Below, piece after piece: positions 1-10,141 of a stretch of DNA of 64,000 nt. The stretch comes from Laccaria trichodermophora (lineage: Eukaryota; Basidiomycota; Agaricomycetes; Agaricales; Hydnangiaceae): NCBI GenBank assembly GCA_018417955.1, contig JACTVC010000008.1, forward strand, positions 620,001 through 684,000, given 5' to 3'. The notes beneath the pieces were generated by a model that was given only the letters and a program-made list of their open reading frames with translations, ran no database searches and had not been told where the DNA came from. Positions within the stretch are counted from its first letter, which is position 1. Each line of letters opens with the position of its first letter. The position numbers and the translations under genes were made by a program.

Positions 1-1114
1 AGACCTCTGATAAAGCTGAGATGGCAGACTTCATTGATGTCCTGCTCAGGGCTTCTTCTGGGAGGACTTGTCTTCCTTTCCGAATTCTCCTCACAAGCAG
101 GGTAGAGGAACATATTCGAAAAAAGTTTGATAATTCTCACTCTTGGTTTTTGCACTGTCTGGAGCTAGAGAATTTTGATGCTCGTCGGGACATTGAAATA
201 CATTTTCGGAGTGCATTTGATTGCATCTATAATGAAAATTGGCAAATCATGCAGAGGATCCCAAAGCCCTGGCCATCAGCTCAAGATCTCATTACACTTC
301 TTGACAAGGCTGGCAGTTCATTTGCATTTGCTACTACATTGATCCAATGTGTTGGTGGAGATCTCATACCACACAGGGCCTTGCAAAAACTTCTGGCATC
401 AGGAGCTAATGGTCTGGATTTACTCTATGAACAAGTCCTCTCTTCTGTTTCTTGGACAGAAGACTTCTGTCAGATTCTCAGAACAATCATGGTTCTAAAG
501 GATAACAAATCCATTTCCTTTCTCAGCTCTCTCCTCTCTCTTCAGCATGAGGAGGTCATTTGTGGGCTATTGCAAGTACAGTCCATTATTAGATTCCTGG
601 AGATGATGATACACCAATTGTGCTCTATCACACATCTCTCCAGGATTTCTTGGCCATCCAATCACGATCAAAGCAATATTTTATCAATCCTCCTCTGCAA
701 CACCTTCATCTAGCCATGCTGTCTTTGCAGCATCTGGTAAAACATCCTTCAAAAGACTTTTTTGAGGGTCATGTGGTCAAGTATGCTTTCTTTAATTGGC
801 CACACCATATTCTGTTGGGATTCCAGGAGCAAGGATCAAATGTGGATGAAACAATTACAACCTCTTTGGTAACCCTCATTACAAACTTACTGATTTTTCA
901 GAGTAAAACATGGTACAACACTATGCTGAATATGAGTTCTGGTAAAAGGGAAGGGATGTTAAGCTATGTGAAGGATGGAAAGATTTTGTTTCAGGTCAGT
1001 TATTGCAATTCTCTCAGATGGTTATCATTTCTTGACAGGTATAAGACATTGCAAGGGTCGATTATTACAAAGAATTTAATCAAGATATTTCAACAAGTCA
1101 TTGATTTCTATGAA
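1..1114 (+). CDS. NLR-like (NACHT) gene, C-terminal part of the coding region, 5' end outside window
   Basis: Fungal NLRs are STAND NTPases used in non-self recognition and incompatibility. The visible protein starts in the post-Walker B region (Leu-Leu-Thr-Ser-Arg sensor-like motif near 90) and runs through the helical region typical of basidiomycete NACHT proteins (an LYEQVL-type block near 425; an LYHTSLQDFL-type block near 623-652). No Walker A lies in the window. The frame changes once near 595-600: frame 3 up to about 595, then frame 2 to 1114. One missing base in the run ttcctgg explains it, so this is a frameshifted allele or a sequence error. The last long exon ends with codon GAA (1112-1114) followed by donor GTAAGA, in phase 0. 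No ankyrin, WD40, TPR or LRR repeats follow; single-codon exons do. NACHT assignment is fairly sure; the sensed ligand is unknown. Confidence 0.75.
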
Positions 1115-2905
1115 GTAAGAGTTTATAACGGAGATGTCTCCAGTTATTTATTGAGATCTTCCAACAGACAGTAAGTAACAGGAGTGTAATTCTGCTCACA
1201 AGTTAATCTGTAAGGTTAATAGGAGGTATGTGGTTCTATACAGTGATTAAGATGTATCAAAATAGCATATTGATTTTTTTACAGAATGTAAGCCAAGTTA
1301 TAACAAAATTTTATTGCTATTGATAAAGCACAGGAAGTGAGAACAAAACAATCATCAAGAGAAGAATAGAATTATTCTGATTGCTGTTTTTTCTTGCAGA
1401 ATGTATGTCTACAAATTGTTCAAGTTTTTATCTATTCTCATGGTTGTCATTAGTTTGTGGGCCAATATTTTGCATAACATGTCGCATCTTATCAGCAGCT
1501 GTCTGTTTCTTTCAGAAAGTAAGTGTTAACTGTTGACCTTGCTACTTGTACAGCTAATGTTCTTGTTTATGAATTTAGAAGGTGATATATGGTCTATTTA
1601 CATTGTCTCTGTATGAATATAAGGGATTTCTTTAGTGGGTAGGTTATTATTAAGTTTCTGAAATAACTATGTTCTGACTCAATTCTCTTCTACACCTACC
1701 ATTTGCTAGCTTGTGAGTTGTTCCTCTATTAACTATTAACTCATATGGTGACTCATTCTCCAGCCTTTCCATTTCTTGTGCACTGTTCTGGTGATTATGA
1801 TGTGCTGTTCCCTATTTCAGAAAGTATGCTTTCCTGCATTTGATTTTGCACACTTCTAAAACACATGCCCTGGCCATTCTTTTATAGAAAGTGAGTTGGT
1901 CTTGTTGTTGATATGCACTCTTCTGGTGAGATTGACTGTGGCCTGTCTTGTTTCAGAATGTGAGTTGGCCTGGTTTTTAATGTGCACTCTTCTGGTGAGA
2001 CTGACTGTGGCCTGTCTTGTTTCAGTGGGTGAGTTGGCCTGGTTTTTAATGTGCACTCTTCTGGTGAGACTGACTGTGGCCTGTCTTGTTTCAGAGGGTG
2101 AGTTGGCCTGGTTTTTAATGTGCACTCTTCTGGTGATACTGACTGTGGCCTGTCTTGTTTCAGGGGGTGAGTTGGCCTGGTTTTTAATGTGCACTCTTCT
2201 GGTGACACTGACTGTGGCCTGTCTTGTTTCAGTTTGTGAGTTGGCCTGGTTTTTAATGCACACCCTTCTGGTAACACATATTTTGGTGCTTCTTTTTAGC
2301 CAGTGAGTTTCTTTGCTTTTGGCCATGAATTACTCTTATCACACTATCTCTTCTTACTTTCCTTAAGAAAGTATGTGGTTTCTCCTGCATATCTTGTAAG
2401 TTTTATTTTGTACATTTTGTTTTTCAATCTGTAGCTATTCAGTCATTATTCTTTATCAGGTAATCAATCTTCAATAAATATCTTTTAAGGAGGTTAGTCA
2501 AGTTTAAGCATTCCATAGACCAACTTTATAACATCTCTTCACTTCATTTTTTTAGACTGTAGGTTGTCCATTCACTCTCTTTTCCATCACTCTGATATAT
2601 GGTTATTCTAAATCAGATTGTATGTTTTTATTTCTCATTATAGAAGAATGCTCATGTTTTGTAGCTTGTATGTCTTTGATCCATTTCCAATTCCAGCTCC
2701 TCTTTCAACCATTCTTTTTGTCAGAAAGTATGTACTTCTTCACATTATTTAACCAGGTCACTTATTTCCAATATATAGTGGGCAAGTCAACTCCATTTTC
2801 TACCATATTAGAATCTTTGGTGTCATACAACTCTCCCATTTTTAGAGGGTATGCTTTTTTTCTATCTGTTACCACTTACTCAATATTCATGTTCAAAATA
2901 TATAG
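1115..2905 (+). other. Array of about 26 single-codon (3-nt) exons separated by short introns
   Basis: After the NLR exon the sequence repeats AG|NNN|GT. Codon and first base: ACA 1168, GAG 1223, AAT 1285, GAA 1334, AAT 1400, TTT 1454, AAA 1516, AAG 1579, TGG 1636, CTT 1710, AAA 1821, AAA 1888, AAT 1957, TGG 2026, AGG 2095, GGG 2164, TTT 2233, CCA 2300, AAA 2368, GAG 2490, ACT 2556, ATT 2617, CTT 2665, AAA 2725, TGG 2779, AGG 2846. Donors are mostly GTAAGT, GTGAGT or GTATGT; one is GCAAGT (2782). Acceptors usually follow a T-rich stretch. Introns are 45-71 nt except 1713-1820 (108 nt) and 2371-2489 (119 nt), which look like fusions of two after loss of a codon's splice sites. All codons lie in phase 0 with the upstream exon and none is a stop. 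The tail would be rich in Lys (6), Trp, Asn and Glu (3 each). Splicing is inferred, not observed. Confidence 0.72.
1891..2302 (+). repeat. Tandem repeat of 69-bp intron-plus-codon units
   Basis: Six consecutive units begin with GTGAGT and end with TTTCAG or TTTTTAG plus three bases. Five have a 66-nt intron (1891, 1960, 2029, 2098, 2167); the last (2236-2299) has 64 nt and a diverged 3' half. Introns at 1960 and 2029 are identical; those at 2098 and 2167 each differ from their neighbour by one base. Each carries a CTGAC branch-site-like motif about 20 nt before the AG. The three bases after each AG are all different (AAT, TGG, AGG, GGG, TTT, CCA). Open frames on both strands here are by-products of the 69-bp period, a multiple of three. 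Confidence 0.9.
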
Positions 2906-3196
2906 AGAGACATAGCTATTCAGATTACAATGAGCCTATTTCTTTGCAAGCTGTCAAGTTTTGTATGTGTATTTATCTGTTTTATTTCTTCTTGTTCACC
3001 ATCTCTATTCCTCTTAGTGGTTGCTACATCTCCTATACCAATGGTTTCTTTGACATGTCTATCATTGAGTTATGTAGATACTAAGGAGAAGCAAAAATTC
3101 TATGTACTCAGTTTCAGTTTCAGTTTCAGTCTCTTGTGGTGTTTGTATATGACATATTCATTGCTGAGACTACCACCCTACAGCATTGTGGCCTGA
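2906..3196 (+). CDS. Predicted terminal exon of the NLR gene (97 codons incl. stop), hydrophobic
   Basis: The intron starting at GTATGC 2849 can end at TATATAG 2904-2905 (57 nt, with a CTTAC branch-like motif). From 2906 the frame is open to TGA 3194-3196, in phase 0 like the single-codon exons. The TAG at 2903-2905 closes the same frame just upstream, so the open stretch begins exactly at the acceptor. The product has two hydrophobic segments (about residues 9-40 and 70-88) around a polar DTKEKQK-like patch, so it could be membrane-associated. Caution: the DNA is T-rich and T-rich codons give hydrophobic residues by default. No family is recognised. Confidence 0.5.
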   Translation, partial: RDIAIQITMSLFLCKLSSFVCVFICFISSCSPSLFLLVVATSPIPMVSLTCLSLSYVDTKEKQKFYVLSFSFSFSLLWCLYMTYSLLRLPPYSIVA

Positions 3197-3201
3197 TCAT
3201 T

Positions 3202-3405
3202 ACTTACTGTCTGTTGGAAGATCTTGAAAAATTAGTAAAGATATACCAATTATAAACTCTTACTTCACAGAAGTCAATAACTTGTTCAAATGGCTTTATG
3301 AAAACTTTTGTAACAATTCACCTTTGTGATATCTTATACATGTTAAGATTGTGATGACTATCTGAAAATTTCAGTAACTAACTGAAAACAAAGCCTTTCC
3401 AGAGG
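3202..3405 (-). pseudogene. Inverted degenerate copy of the last large NLR exon and its first intron
   Basis: Read on the minus strand, this matches 975-1176 at roughly 70 percent by eye. It keeps the exon end (GAA 3266-3264), donor GTAAGA (3263-3258), a 53-nt intron exactly like the plus copy, acceptor CAACAG, the same single codon ACA (3210-3208) and the following GTAAGT (3207-3202). Homology stops there. In the copied reading frame there are stops (for example TGA where the plus copy has TCG), so it is not translatable as such. It places the whole codon array between inverted repeats. Confidence 0.85.
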
Positions 3406-4874
3406 TCTTTATTGTCCCCCACAGATTCCTGAGAATTCCTGCACAGTCCCAGGACTGAGTATTGGCTGATGTACCACCCAATTTTTTCAGTCCTGTGGGG
3501 GTCCATTGGGATTTTCAGACAGGACTAGTCTGAGGCTTGATGTATGTGATGAGTCACATGACCCATGGACATGTGCTTGGATGCATCATGTGCATATGTT
3601 TGTTGATCATGGTTTTCATATGTGACATGTCACATCACCTTTCTCTCTCAACAATCACCACACGAGAAACATTGCTCAATATTACCAGTTAGAATATATC
3701 CTGAGAAAGTGTGACACTTTTTCTTTTCAGGAACATTCTGATTATATTTATTGAGTTTAAACAATGTTTACTCAAGTCCAATAGAGCTGGCCAAAGCTTG
3801 AGTTACATGCGCATACTGATTTCCCATGTCTGCTGACACTTGACTCAGAGCTGCAGCTCACTTGCCTGCAGGCATTTATTCCAGTATCCACGCTTGGATC
3901 CACGCTTCACGATCCATGCTCAGATCTTAGCTTAATTTAGATTTGCGCTACCAGCTGAGGAGTGAGATGAAACCCCCCTTTCTACAGGGCTCTCGTTTCA
4001 ACACCTCACTCCCTCAGCTAGGTACGAATCTATTTTTCTTTCTTAGGGCTATCGTTACAAGAGCTCACTTCCCTTGATAGTTGAGCTACTCTCCTCATTT
4101 TTCGTCACCCGCCCTCCCACTTCCTTTTTAGAATCCCTCTCTCTCTTGCGTAACTACAAGGTATTTAGCTTGTAACGTAGCCATACCTCAAGTGGAAACA
4201 TGTTGGAATTAGGTGCCCATGGCACCCAATTTCTGATTTTCAGCTATATATTGTCCCATCTCACCTCTGCAACACCACCAAGCTTAAGCATTATTGGAAG
4301 TATTTCATGTTGGGAAAGGCATGGGATTTTTAAAAATCCAGGCCAAGAACTTTGCTTTGCCCTTACCACACCTGTAAAGGGTGAACAAAAGCTGAAATAT
4401 TCAAAGCATTTTCATGTTAGTGAAATTGTAGTAAAGGTTAGACTGATGGGTAAGATTAAGAGGAAAGCTAAAGCAAATGGATCCTTTGTTTTCAGATGTG
4501 ATGCAAAATTGATACATGCTGATAAAAGGGGTGGGAAAGGATGAAATTTCTGAGAAAGAGAGGCACAAGGAAGGGGGAGGCATGGGGAAAGGGGAGAGAA
4601 AAGGAGGAGGGATGCACAAGGAAGGGGGAGAGAAAAGGGAGGGGAGATGGACAAAGAAAAAGGAAGGGGAGGGAAAAGAAAGTGGGAGGGAAAAGGAAGG
4701 GAGGGAAAAGGCAGGAGGTGTTAATGTTTGGAAGTCTGGTCTCATGACTGGAAAAAAACTGTAACCAGACTGGACCTGTGGTTTGGTCTTTTTATTTTTG
4801 AGATGTAAAGACTGCAAAAAAACCTGTGAATGTGAACCAGTCTTGACTGGTTTGGACTGGTCTTTTGTAGCCCC
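3406..4874. other. Intergenic, no gene recognised; purine-rich tract
   Basis: No coding exon is recognised here. 3960-4020 contains a short imperfect inverted repeat around cagctgaggagtgag. 4540-4735 is almost pure purine on the plus strand (GGGAAGG-type runs); the open frames over it on both strands are low-complexity. 4800-4865 has short repeats of a gactggt motif. Confidence 0.6.
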
Positions 4875-6331
4875 TTACACTAACTCACAATAAAGAATGT
4901 CACATGATTTTTCTTACAAAGTTGTCACTATCACACAAGAACCAAACATTTTGAGACTTAGGCTCTGGTGTATGAAACATAGCCAAAGAGGTGTAGATTG
5001 TATATACCAAGTTTAGGGGATGAATAATTGAAAACTCAGGATAAGGCAGGGAATTGACTGTGACAAGTGCCAAAAATGGGATGTAACAAAGTGGGAAATT
5101 CTAAATGACTGCAACCTACAGAAAGCAATTCACAACTTGAGGAGGGGTATTTTTTCACACTGGATCTCCCTGCTATTGGTATGAGCTGCATAAAGTCTCT
5201 GGGCTAGAAAACTTAATATCCTCCTCTAAAAGGTAAATTTGAACTTGTTCACCATTCTATGTATTTTTCACTCCATATATTTGTTGGATTGAGGTAAAAT
5301 AACTCCCCATCAATGTTTGTAGTATGTATAATACAAAAGATAGGTAGAAATGTTAAAATGAACATTGCATGATGTTTGTAGAAGAAGATTCTGAGAGTTT
5401 TTCTGGAAGTAAACAAGTATCTACAATATTGGTCCTTCTTTTCTGCAAGACAAAAAAATGCTACCATCCTTTTGAATAGTTCCATGGAGACTCAAGATGT
5501 CCTTTTAACAATGCCTGAAGTATAGCATGATAAAAAATTAATTTGCACTGGGTACAGCTTGGACCTCAATTCACCAAGAAAAATGTCAAGGATTGGTCCA
5601 GGATAATTGCTATATGTAAAATGTACTTTTATTGTGGACTTTCCAAGCTGTACCCAGTGCAAATTAATTTTTTATCATGCTATACTTCAGGCATTGTTAA
5701 AAGGACATCTTGAGTCTCCATGGAACTATTCAAAAGGATGGTAGCATTTTTTTTGTCTTGCAGAAAAGAAGGACCAATATTGTAGATACTTGTTTACTTC
5801 CAGAAAAACTCTCAGAATCTTCTTCTACAAACATCATGCAATGTTCATTTTAACATTTCTACCTATCTTTTGTATTATACATACTACAAACATTGATGGG
5901 GAGTTATTTTACCTCAATCCAACAAATATATGGAGTGAAAAATACATAGAATGGTGAACAAGTTCAAATTTACCTTTTAGAGGAGGATATTAAGTTTTCT
6001 AGCCCAGAGACTTTATGCAGCTCATACCAATAGCAGGGAGATCCAGTGTGAAAAAATACCCCTCCTCAAGTTGTGAATTGTTTTCTGTAGGTTGCAGTCA
6101 TTTAGAATTTCCCACTTTGTTACATCCCATTTTTGGCACTTGTCACAGTCAATTCCCTGCCTTATCCTGAGTTTTCAATTATTCATCCCCTAGACTTGGT
6201 ATATACAATCTACACCTCTTTGGCTATGTTTCATACACCAGAGCCTAAGTCTCAAAATGTTTGGTTCTTGTGTGATAGTGACAACTTTGTAAGAAAAATC
6301 ATGTGACATTCTTTATTGTGAGTTAGTGTAA
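4875..6331. repeat. Foldback: near-perfect inverted repeat, arms about 690 bp, 78-bp loop
   Basis: 4875-5563 is the reverse complement of 5642-6331 with only a few mismatches (for example an A7/T8 run difference near 5452/5749). The loop is 5564-5641. The outer ends are ttacactaactc and its complement; sequence beyond them differs. No clear target duplication was found at the ends. Transcription across it would give a long hairpin RNA. Small ORFs inside (for example 5249-5485) resemble no family I know. It shares no obvious sequence with the foldbacks at 30 and 54 kb. Confidence 0.9.
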
Positions 6332-6549
6332 ATACCCTTTAAAATGCACCCAAGAATGTACAATTTGGTCAAAAGAGGAGAGAGATATGAATTAAAATGT
6401 AAATTACTTTTGGGAATAATAGATGTACCAGACTTATTTTATAGAAGCACCAATTCCTAACAGAATTTAACATTCTTGGGCTTGTTTTGAAGCTAATAAA
6501 GATGTTAATAAATTTAATGATTCATAATTTTCAATTTTAAAATATTGGC

Positions 6550-8443
6550 CTAAAGACTGGTCATAAACCAGTTAAAACTGATGCAGATGGGAAATGGTCT
6601 ATAGATAGCAAAAACAGCAGCATAAATGATGCTCAAACTATAGACAGCAAAAACAGTGGCATGAATGATGCTCAAACCTATCCTTTGATGCATCACTTCA
6701 GGTATACCCTGGAGGATCATGTTTACATTGCTGTGAACTTCATCCACCATTGGCCATGCATGGGAGGGGACAATTGGGGGAACAGTTGACCAAGTTCTAA
6801 GGTATGAGACACTTTGTGCCCCATTAGCTTGATGGTTGATTTCAGCCACACAATTTCCAGCAAGTTTCCAGAGGAGGAGTGCCTTCATGTCATCTTCCTC
6901 TGTAAAGCTTTTCAGCTTGTACACTCCATCTGCAACTGCCAGGCATGAAGCCAGAAGTTCATGAGTGCCCTTTTTTTGGTGAAGACCAAGACTTATGACA
7001 TGATCAACATGATTGACACTCCCACTTCCTATGGCCATCAGCAACCTCTTCTGGTCCAATAACACCATAGTTGATTCTTCTTTTGAAGGAGGTTCCTGAA
7101 GTCCACTGAAACTGTAATATGCAAATGGTGAGTTTTTATGAAGACCCTCATCCATCTGCCTGATAATTCCCTCAAGTGTTCCATTTCTTATCAACTGTTG
7201 ACATGGACAACAAAGCTGATGGTCGTCTTCAGAAAACCCAGTACAACTTCAAGCAGACAGCATCATTACACTGTTTCTGACAGTGTAGTCCCATGGGAGT
7301 ACATACTTGGTGTGAAGGGCAAATGTATATGCAGTATGTAGAGATACTCCAGGTGGGAAGTCAAGTTTAAACTCCTTACAGATTGTTGTTAATTGTTGGT
7401 TGCACAGTTGGTCAGGAAATTTTTCCTCTTCAAAGGAATCAATGTCAATGATGGTGCACTGTGCATTTTTGGTGCTAGCTGCAGCTGATCCTTGACAGAG
7501 CAATGTCGATATGTCCATTCTGTCAGATTGGGTGATATCAATAGATGAAGGTTTGGAAGATATCATAGGCACTGTGGTGGTATTGGTATGAGTCAATGGC
7601 CTACCACCACAGATAGAGATGAGTACCAAACCCCAAAAAAAAGTCGAAGCATATCACACTCACAGTTTCTCAAGTTCTCCTAACAGGTGCAACAGCTTTC
7701 CCTCAAATAAAACTTCACTCACCCTGTGCTTCATGATAAAGTATTCCACAAATTTTGCAAGGCCATCTACACCCTTCTGACCTTGCTGTATCATCCCATC
7801 CATGCTCTGATCCACTCCCCAATCCAACACTGCCTTCAGCAGCCCATTCAACTTCACCTCCCAGAGTTCCTCAACATCCAGGCTCAGGTCATCAAAACTC
7901 TTGGGGTCTTCTTCAAAAATTGCAAGAGGATCATCAGCCAACACTTCAGGAACACTCTCTGGTAGGTTATTGATCAGAGACTGGAGTTTTGCAATGAGTT
8001 TGCTGACTGGCTGTCCAGAGAGCAGCATTTTATGAATGTTGAGGGGGGGGGGAAGAGGTTAAACTTGCCCCACTTGTCAGTTGACAGTTACTGATTATGG
8101 TTGTAGGCATGGCTTTTGAAGGCACAGGGGCCACTTTTGGTCATTTGAAAAAGGTGAGTATGGAAGAATTCTTCTTCTTCTTGTCCTTATCATGTTTTGC
8201 TTTTGTTTCACAGCAGATTTTCAAACCCATATGATGTATTGTGAGGTTCAAGATCCCAACACTGCTGCAGTGGATGCATACTTTGCACTCTGGACATATG
8301 GTGCATCCATTGGTGTCAAAAACCAACTCTGATGTTGGCACCATATTACTTCCCTGTCAAGATGACCAGTAAGTAACCTGATTGACAGATGCTTGACTAC
8401 TTACCTGAGATTGCATTGCAGGTTCTACTGGTTCCATTTTCAT
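6550..8443 (-). pseudogene. Mobile-element-associated gene with N-terminal Cys/His cluster, decayed and 3'-truncated
   Basis: The start is ATG 8443-8441: a 13-codon first exon, intron 8404-8354 (GTAAGT...ACAG), then a protein with a Cys-rich cluster (CPECKVCIHC) followed by a His/Cys and Lys-rich stretch ending in SILTFF. It matches a high-copy Agaricomycete family of unknown function that I know from repeat-rich genomes. After an intron starting GTGAGT near 7664 the family continues with a CPCQQL-type Cys block and a YYSFSGL-type block. Two in-frame TGA codons interrupt it (8143-8141 and 7251-7249); at the first the family normally has Arg. Homology fades at about 6680 in a short internal duplication, so roughly the N-terminal half is present. 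Not functional as it stands. Confidence 0.6.
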
Positions 8444-9066
8444 GTCGAAAATCTGAAAAAGATTTTTGTGATTTGTGATAAGATAATTATAGCATAAGCA
8501 CAATTATGTACAACAGAAACCACTATTATTTGGATACAACACTAGTTAGCATAGGTGGGAGTCTGGCTGGGTCACAGCAAACTGATATGACATTCTACAA
8601 TGATTTGGGAACTAAGTTGTTGAAGATTCTTTTTTTTTTTTTTGGACTAGACCTTGGACTAACTAACTGGGTACTGGTCCAGCATTCTATTGCTGGTGCC
8701 CCCTTGTTTTGTTCTACTCATTGTAAAAGTCAACTTTTGTATACTAACTTTGGGGTGTTTTTTTTTTTTGAAATTGAAGGCTTATTTGTTGAAGTGACCC
8801 CCTCTGGTTTGGTGGGGAAATTGACTCTCTGCCAAAAGGGCAACAAGAGTTTCCAGTCTGCTTGCAAGCTCACCCTTCTCTTATCATGTGCCTCATAACA
8901 TCCTGTGACTGCTGTGACATAGAGCTTGTGAGCGTGACTGGCTTGCAAGTCTAATTGACCCAGAACTAGCCAATACCTGTGCAAATGCACAGGTCCTTTC
9001 TTGATAATAGTCATGATTGGTTAATTTGAAAAATCAGTGTATAATGTAATTATTTATATATGGTAG
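8444..9066. other. Intergenic spacer between two minus-strand genes
   Basis: This holds the 5' flank of the gene at 6550-8443 and the 3' flank of the one at 9067-9920. T runs occur near 8629-8641 and 8758-8770. The ORFs over it lack recognisable domains. No promoter motif can be claimed. Confidence 0.5.
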
Positions 9067-9920
9067 TTAAGATTGAGGTAAAGGAGACGGCGACGACGGG
9101 GTGTCTGTGATTCTTGCCTTCTTGAATGGGCTAGGAGTTGCCTGACTGAAATCAAACTTAAGCCCTTTGCGCTTCATGGGAGTCGACATAGCTTCAGATG
9201 AGATTAAAATTAGTTGGAAAGTAGTCAAAGAAAGAATAAAATAGACTTACCGGTATCAGCAAATTGAGGATCAACGGGCACAGCTGTCTTTCCCAAGATA
9301 TTGACCTGCTCAACTTCAACCTCGAAAAATTGTACCTTGCCATTGTCTTTCTGGAGAACACATGAGAGAAATCCAGCCACAGCCACAATATGTCCAGCTT
9401 GTCAGTTTGGACCATGGTAAGGTAACCACATGCATGGATGACAAAAGGGTTGCAAGCATGTTCTATCTGTGCGGGAATGAGCTGTAAGATGGAATGAGTC
9501 ATGTATCCCATAGAAAAGAAAACCTTACTCACAGAAACAATGTCCCTGACCAAAGAGTAATCTTCATTACTCAACTCTGGTGATGCAATATTCAGGAGGT
9601 CTTTGGCAGCAGAGTCAAGAACCTTGACAACCTATTATGCAGGTGAACATACATTTTAGGGAATGAGGAAAGGTAAGACTCACATTTGCAGTTATAAAGA
9701 AAGCATCAACATTGTTGAAGATGAGGTCCTGGCCGTTGAAGTAGCACAGCGAGGCCAATATACCCTTTTTAAACTTTCCAAGGCCATTGACAGGGCAGAA
9801 AAGGTGGGCATCGAAGAATAATGTTTTGGGGCTGTTCTCCTGCTGGTGAGGATTCTCTAGAACAGCAATCCCTGAAATTGAACTGGATCCAGATGGTGGG
9901 GTGAGTTGAGATGGTGGCAT
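9067..9920 (-). pseudogene. Uncharacterised 4-exon mobile-element-associated protein, one frameshift
   Basis: The start is ATG 9920-9918 (MPPSQL...). Exon 1 ends at donor GTGAGT near 9682; the second exon follows acceptor AATAG near 9632; a third follows an intron of about 62 nt; the last exon (about 9067-9194) encodes a short basic Ser/Pro-rich tail (KRKGLKFDF, PFKKARI) like a nuclear localisation signal, ending in TAA 9069-9067. The family has an HQQENSPKTLFF-type start, a PVNGLGKFKKG block and a VQFFEVEVEQVNILGK block. The last block is in a different frame from the exon's beginning, so a small indel lies near 9395-9410. The pattern suggests a beta-rich, possibly OB-like fold, but this is a guess. 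It lies directly downstream of the Helitron helicase on the same strand and may travel with it. Confidence 0.55.
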
Positions 9921-10141
9921 GGTGCTTTGGTGAAAAGTCTTGGAAGGAAAAATGAGACGGCATCGGAGGGTGAATGTCGTCTCTATATATGTGAGGAGGT
10001 GAGGGTATGTTTCCCATTGTGGCCAGGTGCTGAAAGTTTGAGAAAAATGTAGACGAATGGAGAAGGAGCACAACGAATCGCAAACCCATGTGATCGTCAA
10101 GCTTGAGTCTTTGAGCTCGGAATAGCAATTGAATTTAGTAT

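Noticed and set aside
595..600. Reading the NLR frame change as a spliced intron
   Set aside because: No donor/acceptor pair fits; a one-base deletion in ttcctgg restores the family motif at once.
1891..2302. CRISPR-like array (near-identical 66-bp repeats with short variable parts)
   Set aside because: Variable parts are 3 nt, not spacers, and the repeats start and end with splice sites; the genome is eukaryotic.
1856..2326. Open frames on both strands (for example 156, 131 and 136 residues) with repeated peptides
   Set aside because: They follow from the 69-bp intron-codon repeat, whose period is a multiple of three; the sequence is explained as spliced-out introns.
4401..4817. Pro/Ser- or Gly/Lys-rich ORFs
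   Set aside because: Low-complexity translation of a purine-rich tract; the same applies to 49,595-50,446.
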